A DNA stretch of 64,000 nucleotides, from contig DF239223.1 of assembly GCA_000507305.1 (NCBI GenBank), positions 140,606 through 204,605 of the forward strand. The letters are read 5' to 3'. The DNA comes from Breviolum minutum Mf 1.05b.01 (Eukaryota > Sar > Dinophyceae > Suessiales > Symbiodiniaceae). Made by a program: the position numbers and the translations under genes. The notes under the pieces are model-generated. The model was not told the origin of the DNA, ran no database searches, and saw nothing but the letters and a program-made list of their open reading frames with translations. This document shows positions 22,020 to 33,837 of this stretch, piece by piece; the stretch's first letter is position 1; each line of letters begins with the position of its first letter.

Positions 22020-22563
22020 TGAGCTGTGTTTTTTTTGCTGTTCACGGGTTATATATTTTCGTCCTGCCTACGCGTTGCCTACCCTTTGCCTACGCCGTTG
22101 CGGTGTTTTCCTACACAGGGACTATTTGTCTTGATTTGCCTACGCGTGCCTACGCTTACCAGTTGTTTTCTGATTTTGCCAACGCGGCTTGCGTGTGTTG
22201 CTTCTGTGGGCTTTCTGTTGGTCTTAATTCTTTACATTTTGCCTACGCGGTGGGCGCCAGTGTTGTCAGTTGAGGTTGTGTTTTTTGTACTTCTGGGTAT
22301 TGCTACACCAGGTTGCAGACAAAACATATACAAATCAAAATGCAAGGATGTGAAACCCCACGTCTCATATCACAACAACAAAACACAACTTCCAATATCA
22401 CAACAAAACACTTCCTCCAACACCGCCTACGCAAAAAAAAATATTAACCAACATCCTCAAAATGCTTAGGAAAAGCCTACGCGCGCAAACGAAATGCCTA
22501 CGCCAGCACTTCACAAGACATGCTTTGTACAAACTGAATCTTCCTACTAAAAAACGCTGCTCA
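22020..22563 (+). mobile_element. TIR element 2 filled with GCCTACGC motifs
   Basis: Same 18-base left end (TGAGCTGTGTTTTTTTTG) and right end (AAAAACGCTGCTCA) as the element at 7485-8148, again flanked by TA on both sides (22018-22019 and 22564-22565). The interior is different in length and sequence but carries eight TACGC motifs, all on the plus strand and all as GCCTACGC. No transposase; the open frames at 21797-22469 simply run through it. The two copies define a family. Confidence 0.7.
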
Positions 22564-22689
22564 TATGGATTTGGTGCGGAACAACTCGAATAATCATTAA
22601 TGATTCCTCCTGCATCCTTCTGCCATGTCTGTGCTCACTTGGCCAGCATGTCAGCGAACATCACTGTCACTGCCTACAGTTCTCTCCCA

Positions 22690-22900
22690 TCGCCATCCCC
22701 TGTCCTCATCTTCGCAGTTGGGGTCTGCCCGGGCTTTGAGCAGGTGCACACAACATTTCGGATAGCCTCCGTGAGCTGCATACCTGGTTTTACAAAACCA
22801 GGGTGATGCTGGTTGCTCATTGCTGTAGGTTTAACGGCAGGGCCAGTGTACATGGCACCGCTCCCAATGTGTTTGTTTTTGGAGTTAATATAAGCTCCGC
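22690..22900 (-). CDS. Candidate exon (GFVKPGMQLTEAIRNVVCTC)
   Basis: The minus-strand frame reads HIGSGAMYTGPAVKPTAMSN, QHHPGFVKPGMQLTEAIRNV, VCTCSKPGQTPTAKMRTGDG. Gly/Pro/Lys composition; the right border is not clear. Unassigned. Confidence 0.33.
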
Positions 22901-23639
22901 ACCAACTTACATTATCTTTTAGGGTTTTTGCCAAGCATTTATGTCAAATGCAAAAAAAATATCGGCGTATAGTAAATTTCAATTGTAATGGCAAATACAT
23001 CTATAGCAAACTCATGCATAAAAGTAAGTATCCCACAAGGAATTTTTAAAGGATTCTAATTCAGATATATTGGAAATCCATGGAAATCCACTGAATATCC
23101 AAGGGGCACGGGCCCCTGTTGTTCAACCCAGGCACATCAAGGCTGACATGCCATGAACCCGTTTAGCACTGGTCTGAACGACGTCAACGTCCTCCTGCTC
23201 ACGCTTCATGAAAAAGGGCCGCCTGCAAACACTGATGTAGCGGCTACACCCCGAGCAAATCGATAGGGTTACCTTAAAATCCACCATTTGCCAAGGAAAA
23301 TCATATTCCGAACCTCCATGAAATGTGTACCATGTGAATTTTCCAGTTTGTACATGGTAAAGACTTGGCACAGAAAGTTTGTTCACAGCAATCCCTGGCT
23401 ATCATGGTTGTTTCCGGGGACGAACCCTACTGCCTCCGGTCAACAGGCAAACCCCTTGCCAGCAGCTTCTTCAACTCTTCCTGGTGAGGAATCCGCAACT
23501 AGAATTCAACATCCTGGTGATATTCTAATTCATCGAAACTGGTAAGGTCCGGTGCCAGGTACAATATTTAAGGTGGCCACATGTGGCCACATTCCCAATC
23601 AATTGGCATGTTTTTTTGATTTGATCATGGTTGATCTCT

Positions 23640-23797
23640 GCACAGTCCTCCTGCCCATCCCTTGCTGCCACAAGCATCTTGTGACAAAGCATCGCCTGAA
23701 GGATCGTCAGGCTTTGAAGGCATTGAAGGCTGTGGGATCCCTTGAATTCTATAATTCACAATTCAGCCCATTCGTGAAGCAGCTCGAAAAGATTTAG
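23640..23797 (+). CDS. Candidate plus-strand C-terminal exon
   Basis: The plus-strand frame reads CTVLLPIPCCHKHLVTKHRL, KDRQALKALKAVGSLEFYNS, QFSPFVKQLEKI and stops at 23797. One of the few plus-strand coding candidates. No family recognised. Confidence 0.33.
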
Positions 23798-24419
23798 TCA
23801 TTAATTACCTGATCCATTATTATATCCGTCACATTTTTTGCAATATGTTGCAACTTCAAATTTCATTTGAATCATGATATCCCTTGTATCATTGAAATGC
23901 CCAACACGTATCCCTTCGTTCCACTCCTCACTGCCCCGAAGATCACCATCAGGGTGAGTGCCTTGGTTCATTTTTGGTGATGCACTATGCAGGCTCACAT
24001 GCGAAGAGACCAACTCTGAGCATGCAGCTTTTGCCCATTCGGTAGATATCGACCTATGCTGCGTTTTTTTGACTTAGAGGCTTAGAGGGTAGTTCCTTGA
24101 TGTTGTCGACTTGTATGTTTTTGTCTCAAGTGGTTGGCTGAGTACAACATGTGAAGATGCAAAAGTCCTACAATTAGTGTTTTCATCAAAAGCCATGACG
24201 AAGGCATCAAAAATCTCTGAATGGTCCTGGAAATCCTTTCAGTCATAAATCATCATAAGTCTCTACATGTCTCTAACGATCATTCTACCTCTAGGTTTCT
24301 TGTATTATGCATTTTCCAGAATGCTGCAGATATGATCTGAATGAATCTACTGTCAAGTAGACACTGAGGTCAATACACCAGCGTACTCCACGGCCACGTG
24401 TTCACATTTATTAACACAG

Positions 24420-24622
24420 GCATGAGGAGCTGCTACGGTGGAACACTGATGCGTGTTCCCCATGGCACCAACGCAGCGAATGACGTTGAAGTGTTGAAAT
24501 GGCTGTTGCAATTGAATGCTTCACTTTTGGAGCCACATGTTGGCAAGTTCTCCATGGATGACATCGCAGCAGCTTTTGGCACTCTTCCCATCTACTTAAA
24601 GCAGTACTTATGCATTAAGTGA
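24420..24622 (+). CDS. Candidate plus-strand C-terminal exon (NAANDVEVLKWLLQLNASLL)
   Basis: The plus-strand frame reads SCYGGTLMRVPHGTNAANDV, EVLKWLLQLNASLLEPHVGK, FSMDDIAAAFGTLPIYLKQY and stops at 24622. Alternating helical pattern and good composition. It may belong with the 23640-23797 segment. Unassigned. Confidence 0.38.
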
Positions 24623-24935
24623 GGCAGTGACAGAGATTCTGTGATTTTGTTTTTGATGCATATAGCCTTTTCTTACATTGTTTCATGCATGTTACATGCC
24701 TGCAGGCATATTTTTTCGGTGCCTGAGCCAGCGGAAAGTGCCAGGTCATCACTCGTCACAGTGTAGCTTACCCCAACAAAGCATGCAAAGCTACTGGAGA
24801 CATCTCACATCAAAAGCAGCATTCAAGAAAACGAAACCATCAGTCTAGAAGACATGGCTCTGTTGGACAGTTGGAATGCGACGGCAAGAAAAAATTACAT
24901 GCATCAGGCATAAATAAACTATGCAACAGTTTCAC

Positions 24936-25125
24936 CTCACTTGTGGCAACATTTCTAGCCTCAGCCTCATGCAGTGACACTTCGGGCTCAAAGTGTTTAA
25001 AATCCTGAGCTGCGAAAAGGTTGCTCTTGGCAAACTTGCTAAAACTGGCAAATCTGAAGTCCATAATCAACTGCTTGATGTTACTTTCTGATGCAATATC
25101 CAAAATAGTCTGTCCAACTTCAACC
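24936..25125 (-). CDS. Ankyrin-like exon (GQTILDIASE)
   Basis: The minus-strand frame begins near 25125 with VEVGQTILDIASESNIKQLI, the G-x-T-x-L-D-x-A pattern of an ankyrin repeat second helix entry, then continues with FKHFEPEVSLHEAEARNVAT and ends SE before GTGAAAC, a good donor (exon end 24936). Only one partial repeat is visible, so membership of the ankyrin family is tentative. Confidence 0.45.
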
Positions 25126-25597
25126 TCTCTCTCTCAAGCACCATCACTTCTGTCACAAATGAAGGGAGGCACGATAATCGGTACCCCAAGAAGTAGCACA
25201 ATCTACTTTGGTATACTTCCTAATTATGTCATCGAATCGAACACTGCGACTTATGATACTTATGCTTATGCGTCATTCATTGATCATATTGGGAATGTGG
25301 GTCTGTTCCTTTGTGCTCCCTCACCTCAGCTTCGGCAAAGGAAGCACTCATCGCTTGAATCTGTCTTAAAACCTAAGACCGCAACCGGAAAGGGAAGCGC
25401 ACCGTCCAGGATTGGTACAGTTTTTCATGGTGCGACAAAAATTGGTACTAAAAATGGTACAAGAACATGGCAACGTGCCCCCTTAACAATCATCCAATCA
25501 ACCAATCAACCGATGTTTCATGTGGAAGTGTTTTTCACATGGACCCTTTGGAGGCAGAGATTTTTGTTGGGGAGAGTGAGATCCGTTTCTGAGATTC

Positions 25598-25890
25598 CTA
25601 ACATCTGAGCTGAGGAGTTCCACCTTTCGACCGCAAGACAAGAATGGATTGATCGTCTTGGAGAAATCGGATGCGATCACTTTTTTTGCATTGCACATTG
25701 ATGCACATGTGTTTTTTTTGATTTCTATCAACCTTTACAATATGTTCATGCGCAACATCCTGTGATGTCGTTTCCACCTTTTCAATCCAATCAATTGGTG
25801 AGTTCAAATTAGAGATCAATGACGTTGTTTCAAGCAGCTGATTCTGATCCAATCGACCATGCCTCTGGTGTTCGAGCCTCGGGCCTAGAT
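25598..25890 (-). CDS. Candidate exon, about 95 codons
   Basis: The minus-strand frame reads GPRLEHQRHGRLDQNQLLET, TSLISNLNSPIDWIEKVETT, SQDVAHEHIVKVDRNQKKHM, CINVQCKKSDRIRFLQDDQS, then ILVLRSKGGTPQLRC and a stop at 25598. Polar, protein-like; possibly upstream of the ankyrin-like exon in the same gene. Confidence 0.4.
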
Positions 25891-25980
25891 GAATCAAATG
25901 CAAACAAAAACAAGGACACTGACATTACAACGCAAAGCCAAACAAATCATGAAAGTACATGAGAGTATACCATTTATAAC

Positions 25981-26054
25981 AATATCAATCAATATCAATC
26001 AATATCAATCAATATTAATCAATATCAATCAATATCAATCAATTTCAATCAATA
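25981..26054 (+). repeat. Decamer tandem repeat AATATCAATC, about 7 copies
   Basis: The unit AATATCAATC repeats from 25981 with single changes in copies 4 and 7, then decays. Ordinary minisatellite. Confidence 0.9.
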
Positions 26055-26564
26055 TAAAATAAATCAGTAAATAGAGGCCAAATGCCTCCCCAAAACTAAC
26101 TGCTCTGTGGATCTGTTCCAAGCGCCCCGACGCTGGCTCAATCGCCAAAGGTCCAGCATCAATGCCTCCCGAGTTTAAAGTGTTTCACCTACACCTTGGA
26201 AGATTAACATGGAATCTACAAATCACCCATTTAGAAAGGAAAATGATCTTCCAAACCTCCCTGACTATGTTCGATGTTAATCTTCAGGGGTGTGATGATT
26301 CATTGGTTGCTTTGGTTGGTTGGTTTGAAATTATAAGGTCACCGCGAACATCCCCGACCTCTTACTCCTTACAGTGCTCCTTTACTCCTTTTAAAATAAA
26401 GGGATTCATTTCAGAATCCCGATCCCCAACCCCAAAACTCCAATTAATCCAATGAGAAAATAGGGCAGCAAGTAAAGAACTGAGAAGATTCTACGATACG
26501 TTGGCCTTCGAGCTAGTCTCCCGGTCTTTCATTTAAGTTGCCGTTGGCCGAGGGGCCGTTCACA

Positions 26565-26730
26565 CCGAGCCAAACCGAGCCTAACTCTTTCTTGATGCGC
26601 TGGACGAAGGCCTGAACAATACAGCAAGACATAGGGATTCCAAAGCGGGCGTTGCAGAGTAAAGATATTCTGGCCATTGTCTCTTCGTTTTGCATCACCT
26701 CTGGATCTCCGTCCAAAGGAAATGATGTCG
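26565..26730 (-). CDS. Candidate exon (DGDPEVMQNEETMARISLLC)
   Basis: The minus-strand frame reads DGDPEVMQNEETMARISLLC, NARFGIPMSCCIVQAFVQRI, KKELGSVWLG. Good composition and GC-richer than the flanks. Unassigned; likely linked to the exon at 27130-27320. Confidence 0.4.
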
Positions 26731-27129
26731 GAGCAACATCTTCTGGACCTGAAGCACAATCCGATTGCCATTTACCATCATCTACTCATGACTTGGCCGA
26801 GTCTGGGAGCGCAAAGCATGCTAAGAGCAACCAATGTACAATTCCATCATCTTCTCTTGACTCATTGTCAAAATTATGTGTAAAAACCTTCGTATTCTAA
26901 TCTTACAAAAACATTCTGAGCGATTTTTGTCGGTGATTTTCAGTGCATCTATCAAGCGTAAAGACATGTAAAGCCCTTAGGCTCTGGCTCGGGGCATCAC
27001 CCAATGCCTCAGTTCTAACATCTTTGCAGCAACGAAATTAGACTGTATTCATTTTGTTCATGAACAAAAAGTTGCATGATGATGCACATTGATACATGAC
27101 ATGTTGCTTATTCTTAATTTGGCAGCCAA

Positions 27130-27320
27130 AAGAACAGCAAATGGCACAGAACGAGTTGTCTCCTCTCATCAACCTCAGATATTCTTTTCTCCGTCCATTT
27201 TCCCCATCCTTGCCACTCGATCTTTCTATTAGGACCGCTGTTAGGTCCTTGCATATCTCTTCCAGCAAGGGCTCTGCACAAAGCTCATGGTGCTTCACTC
27301 CTGCTAAAGACTGGGTTGGC
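27130..27320 (-). CDS. Candidate exon (ELCAEPLLEEICKDLTAVLI)
   Basis: The minus-strand frame reads SLAGVKHHELCAEPLLEEIC, KDLTAVLIERSSGKDGENGR, RKEYLRLMRGDNSFCAIC. Helical and charged; unassigned. The plus strand is also open here but with poorer composition. Confidence 0.38.
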
Positions 27321-28359
27321 CACACTCAAAACATCTCAAACAAATCTGGGATGCACAATTTGTTGCTTCGAATGCTAGCCTTCAATGTAATCCTGTAATC
27401 CCCACCTTGGAAGTACTTTGCTTTCACCATGCCTTTGCTGTAGGTTTTCCAGGTTTCCAGCATATCTTCATAGGGAGGCTGACAATGCTCTCCATACCTT
27501 ATGCCACATCACTGCAGGTCAAAGGTCGGCCACAGAAAACTCCAAGTTTCACATCCAAGTTGATGTTTTTCATGGGAATTATATCCTTACAAAAACCAAA
27601 TAATTAGATACGCAAGATAGCATATACACGAAATAAAATGCGTACAATAAACAGCACATATATGGCAGCAAACACCATGACTGATAAAAAACTCTCCAAA
27701 TCAACCATCAACTACCCTCATTTGCAGTACTTTGGTACTTCAAGCTGGACTCCGAAGGCCAAATCTGATCGCAGTCCGAGCCCAACACATAGAGGTCGCA
27801 GTCCACTGGCTGAACAAAGGCATCTGCCAGACTGTCCCCCATGAGCATATCAGCCCTTTGGGTTTCGGCAATGGATTTCAAGAGCCCATCGTTTTCGCCA
27901 TCCGATAATTTGATCAGTTTTTCCTGATTTTTGGTTGAAATCCAGCAACTCTCAGGAGGATGTCAGATGATGTCAGGGTAAAACATTGTCAAACACCAAA
28001 TTTCATAAATTTTGATGTTTAACCGAGAATACACTTGTCGTAAGTGCTGTCAAGACTCTGTGCGTTCGATGTCTTTCGGGGTTGCGAAATTCTTCGCAAA
28101 CCAGCGTGCCCATTCAATTGGACTATAAGCCCAAATCTCCTTGACGGCATCAATCGCAGAATTCGGTGATCATTGATATCAAGAATTGACTATGCAGTGT
28201 GATACTGTGGGCGCCTCATGTTGGGGAGGTCGAAACCGAATGGCAGGTCCAGCGCGACCAGCACAATAGAGGCGCACAGGTCTCAAAGCCCGACGTTCCA
28301 ATTCAGCAGCACAAGCTAAGCCTGTCTGTTGAGGCAGATTGTGGTTGCTTATCATGGTC

Positions 28360-28584
28360 TGCCTGCCCATTGATGGGTGTCAGGAATCCATGCCTGCAGT
28401 TGCACCTGCTGAGAAGCCGAAGATTGCAGTCAAAGGCCAAGGTGATGAAAGAGAAAGGAGTTCATCCACTGTTGAGCTTGCTAAGGCCTGCATGGAGCGA
28501 GACTCTGGAGTTGAAGACAGGTCAACTCCAAAAAAACATGCCACGCCTTTGCTACAAGCAGCATGCATGACATATTCTCAATAA
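28360..28584 (+). CDS. Candidate plus-strand C-terminal exon, charged
   Basis: The plus-strand frame reads SMPAVAPAEKPKIAVKGQGD, ERERSSSTVELAKACMERDS, GVEDRSTPKKHATPLLQAAC and stops at 28584. The E/R/K/S-rich composition suggests a disordered tail. Its antisense frame is also open (28380-28568) but less protein-like. Confidence 0.38.
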   Translation, partial: CLPIDGCQESMPAVAPAEKPKIAVKGQGDERERSSSTVELAKACMERDSGVEDRSTPKKHATPLLQAACMTYSQ

Positions 28585-28889
28585 ATATAACTTTCCTACA
28601 TAGTTACGCAACAAACAGGATAAAAACTGTGCCTTTAATTCATTTGTTTGATAATACTTGGGAGCTACAAATTACTGTATAAATTGGATCTGCTTTTTTC
28701 AGGGTTGTCAGGGCAACCCTTCCTCAGTCATGAGTCCTCACAAGCTTCGCCTTGGCATCATTCTCCAAGGCAACATTGCGATTAATGCCATGGCCAGGCA
28801 ATACCAGCAATATAAGATCGATGAAGGGAAAGCGCTGACTCACATAATCATTCCTCCAAGGAAAACTCCAAAAAGAAAACATTGTCACT

Positions 28890-31800
28890 TTGCCCTTTAA
28901 GATTGGAGAGGCTGGATTTCTGCTGCTGACTTACTTCTCGAATCAATCTGATTTAATTCAATGGAATTCATGGATGCAAAGATATGCAAAGACTTCTTCA
29001 TGGGTGAAAAAAACCAGATCAAACGGCATTAACCTTGCGGCATCTAAGAATCTAAGCATGAGTCGCGCTGAAAGTCGAAAGCTTGTGCTGCCCTGAGTTC
29101 CTCAGTCCTGACCCGTCTCAAGACCCAAAAATTACAATTGTCAAGTCCAAGATTCCAGTGCAAAAATCCTGTGGCATCTATTCCTGCGCCAAAAAAGCAG
29201 ATCAACCTTGGCCAATAAATGGTCAATCAATCAAGCTCACTGAATGGAACCCACGAATGCCTTTGTGCAAGAATTTTATACCAAAAGGGAATTATGAAAA
29301 ATCATTCTTACATCAATGAAAGCCATGTAGGAGAATAACCCAGGGGTAACTTCTAATCATTCTAATCCTTTTGTCCCAAAAAATATCTGCAACTATTTGT
29401 GAAAGCCTGGCATGACCTGGCATCTGGTTTGCCCAATCATGCTTTGGGTTTATATCATGGGTCAAATAGGCTCTTTCTGAACCACTTGCATGACATGTAG
29501 CTTCATCCCTTCAAACCAGGACCTTGCATTCACAACTCAGTTCACTTCATTTGTGGCTTCATTTCTACCCACTCAGATCCTGAAGTTTTCCAGTCTTCGC
29601 AGCAACTCCTGAACCAGAGTCTTGTAAATTTCATTGCGTTTCCTATTAACCTTCCATTTTAGATATATTATATACACCTTTTTCAAAAACACTCCAGGTT
29701 GCAACTCAAATCTTCCATCTCATTCCATCTCCCTTCTAAGGTGTCCAAGAGGCCGGCATCTCGCCTCTTTGCGAGGCTGATACTTTGCCAACCATCGGGA
29801 AGCTGCCAGTGGTGAAACCACGGGAAGTGAGGAGAAGGTTTTCTCCAGGTCCACCTGGTGACGCTAATGATTGTAACCAGCATGTAACCTGGAACTTGTA
29901 GCATGTCGGAGAGGGAAAACCAAAAACCTTGGTCATGCTTGAAATGTTGTCTTCTTTTCTGTATGAAATCTCGCATGACTCTCCATGATGCTGGAAAGTT
30001 GGGATATGAATTTGAACACACCTTTTTGTCATCTGAAATCACGTCGACATAGAAGAAGTATGAAGAAGTCTTATCTCAAAGACTTGAAGTGAAGCTTAAT
30101 CAGGCTTAATCATCTGGATGTGTCTGTGTGTCAATCTCATGTGGCACAAGGGGCTTCGCAAACTTTGTCAAACTTCAGATCTTGGCCTTCTCAAGGAGAT
30201 CTTTGTCCTTCAGCTTGGTGCTAACCCATCCTGCTCATTCGACAGTTGTTACATTTCAACCCGGAGAATTTTTCCAAAAAAACAAAAACACTTTTGATGT
30301 TTGTGTCTTCATAAAAACTCAAGGTGGTTGAGTTTGTTATTTTCTTTGATCTTCTATCACATCTCTCTCTACTCTCTCTCCATCCCCATCGCCAAGTATC
30401 CGTTGCTTGGACCCTCACCCAGCAGCAACTCATAGTTGAGTCTTTCACCCACGAGCTGCACCTCCTAAAGCAAGAGATACTATAGTTATTATAGTTTTGA
30501 GATAACCAAATATATGTCCAAAGAATGTGAAATGATGTGATGATGTGAGATGTTTGTCATGCAAATCAATCATGTCCAAGTTGGGAGTGAGGTAATTACA
30601 AGACTGGTGCAACGATAGAGCAGAAGGGGTTGTGTCTGCAAGGCTGCTGAATCCATCCCAAAGTAGGTAAAGGTTGTATGCTTTCTCTTCCAGTTTGTCC
30701 ATACTGGTCATACTCCTTGTTTCACACTGCAGGTGCAAAAAAGATCCCCCGATTCCTTAACAACGGCGTTTGTCGGCAGCCGCTCTGGCAATTGCTGGGA
30801 GGAAATCTCGCAGGCTGTGCGGGCAATGATGCCGCCTGGCATGTCTGATCAAGTGTGCCAGTTAATGCCAGCTGCCAAAATTGTAAAATATCCAGCGTCC
30901 ATGTATAGTGAAAGGAGCAAATTCATATCGCAAAGACAGAATAATACTATAGTCAGATGAAGAAGCAAAAGAAATACATGATAGGCAGGCAACATCAGGC
31001 AACTAGAATCTCCATTCATGGCTGTGTGAGCAAGAAAGCAAAGATCCTAGTGCATTGTCAGAAGACTCCTCCCTTGCAGCCGCGTTCAAATGAACAAAGA
31101 CTAAGAATCGTTCAGATTCACACGCAGAAAACCAGCTGCAAAATAAAGATAAATAAAGTGAATTCTTAAGGTCTTGATAGGGCGAACATAAAACTAGAGG
31201 AACTTAATCACCAGGACAAGCAATTGTATACAATTGTGTAATAAAGCAAACATTATCGGAACAGTGGCAGTGATTAGGGGCTTCCTTCCACCAGTCGCAT
31301 TGAAAACTGTCTTCTGAAATGTTCTCATGTGAATCGAACGCTTCAGGTTGAAAACAAGTGAGTATCCCGACAGATTTAAGCAGCATGCACATACCTGGAG
31401 ATACAGTAACTCTCAATAGTCTGCGTCATAGCCCTCATCCTTGAAATGATGCCAATAACATAATAACATACCCAATAACTGAATATGTTCCACTCGAGGC
31501 TTCTTTCAGAAAACATATTCATACCCCTTTACGAACGTCAAAAAATTTCCATGCAACAAAATGTCCCCGCCAGGCCCAGGCTGTCGTCAGGTTCCCAAGC
31601 CTTTGTCACCTCCACCAACAACTCGCCATAAAGGAATCATCAAGGATCATCAAGTCTTCAGGCAGCAAGACTGAAATCTCAGTGAGGGAAGCCTCCTAGG
31701 TAGGCTTCCATGATGTTCCATCAACAACATCCTATCAGTCCCTACAGAATGTCAACGTGTTGAGTGTTGACTCTCCCGTTTACCCTGCTTCTTTCATCTT

Positions 31801-33830
31801 GTTTCATCATGTCTTAAATTGGATCATGTTGGCACCTTCTCTAGCCCCTTGCTTGAGCTGCAAAGTGTTGAGACGGACTGCACCCGAGGACACATGATAC
31901 ACATGTGACTAAGATTCGGCTTCTTTGGTTCAAGATTCTGACTTCACCTGAGGTGCCAGCACGTTGGAAATCAGCAAACCTTAGATCATCATGGCCCACA
32001 TATCTGCCATATGGATCCATATGGTGCGATACTCTAAGTCCAAACAGTCTTTCAGACCTATCAGTTGTCAAGGAACTGTTGCCTCCATCGACTCAAAATG
32101 GAACCAAACGTCTCATCCACATTGACTGGCCTAGGTAAAAAGCTGTAGTAAACGCTGTCTTCAAAATCTGTGAAGGTTTGGACCATTGGACCCTTTGGAC
32201 CCAGTGATCACGCATGAGCCAATGAAGGCAAAGCCAAACATGCAACATGTGGTTGACAAATTTAGACAAATCAATATAGGGTTCATGCTCCTCTGCGTCC
32301 TGTGGCCCACTGGCGACACCTGTCCCGATAGCCGAAGACCAAGCTAACAGCGGCAAATCGATAGTACGTGCGTCCGATAGATAATCTTCTATATGTATAT
32401 GCGGATTCTGTAGATCATAATATTTCAGATATATTTAGACTAATTCTAGATCCTAATTGTACTTCAGTATGCAATGGCATTGTTATTAGTTATTCTCAAC
32501 ATCTCTAAACTTATTACACTTACATTTACCTCCAGGAAGAATCGCAGGCAAACAAACTCGACTCACTGTCTCAGACTTGACATTCGACTCGAATGTTTTA
32601 CCAAACGTCTGGCAACTTCTCCGACAGCGCTTTTTGCACTGTGTGGCTCTGCGAGTTTTTGCAGTGCCGGAGGCCAAAGTTGGCGACAAGAAATATCGAA
32701 GAGGCGTTGAGAAAGCTGATTTTAGTATAGATGAAACATGATGAAACATTACATTGGCGCACACATAGGCGTGAAAATGGTTGAAAAATGTTGAAAGGAT
32801 TGAAAAAGGATTCTGTTGACATTGCAATTCCTCTCTTGGGTGTTGTTTTCTTTCCCTGTGGCTGATCAGGTGACATAAGTTCCAGAACGTTTCATCGCGA
32901 GAAATGAGAACTTGTTACCTGACCGCTGTGACAACTGTGGTGCCCATGACATCACAAGTGACATCTATCATCACACGTGCGAGAATCTGGGACAAGAATC
33001 ATGCCTTGCAAATGTGCATTGCGAATCATTGCGCATTGTGAATCAGCTTCAGTGATTCCTGCTTACTGCTTCAGATTCTGATACATACAGCTGGTAACGT
33101 CTAACAAAGTATGCACAAAGCATCCCACCTATGATTTTCGTCACACCACCGGCCAGTTTGAGTGCGGTATCCTGATATCAGTCAAAGAATGCTCTGTGCC
33201 GCTGGGAATGCCAGTGAATCAGCATATGCCAGCAAGGCCACAAATCAACAAATGATGGTGGTTTCTTCGAACAGCTTTGGAAGATTGAATAGCTTATGGC
33301 TACGGCAACAATAATTTCACATATCGTTTTGAAAACACTCTTCTTGTCCTCATACTCATCATCTCATTGGTTGAGATTGAGATAATTTTTTGAATATGAT
33401 TTCTACTCATCCATTCCAGGGCGGAAAAAAACTACCAAACTAACAAACCAACAGGTCCAACCTCGTCAATGCTACCACCATACTGCTTGTGACCTGACCG
33501 AAGGGTATTGACTAGGCTACGAAGCAGTCGACGAATGGGTATGAAATGAAATGACATGTAGGACAGGACGTGATATGATATTTACATGGAAATGGCATTA
33601 TATATATATATATATATAAAGTCTTGCAAGAAGTACAATATGGATTTGGATTCATCATTACAAACACAATGAAATTTATTGAATTAGATAGCATATCATA
33701 TCGATAGATATACATAGATTCACATAGATATACTGATATACTAGAATATATTAGACATATATTGTAAGACCGAAATTTGCAAAGTCGTATGATGGATCTT
33801 TCTGATCCCTTCCTGTCGTCCCTTCCTGTG
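28890..33830. other. Long stretch without a firm gene
   Basis: AT-rich filler with multiple overlapping short frames of similar quality. At 29720-30040 three minus-strand frames are open together, so coding is possible but the frame cannot be decided by eye. Around 32486-32827 both strands are open. A short TC-rich tract (30361-30380) and (TA)n at 33599-33620 are the only repeats noted. Confidence 0.35.
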
Positions 33831-33837
33831 TTTCTCT

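Noticed and set aside
24053..24067. ATGCTGCGTTTTTTTGAC as another end of the TIR family
   Set aside because: Only partial resemblance to the element ends and no partner end or TACGC motifs nearby.
25021..25608. 195-codon plus-strand frame as a gene
   Set aside because: No recognisable domain, composition mediocre, and overlapped by an ankyrin-like minus-strand exon with a splice donor.
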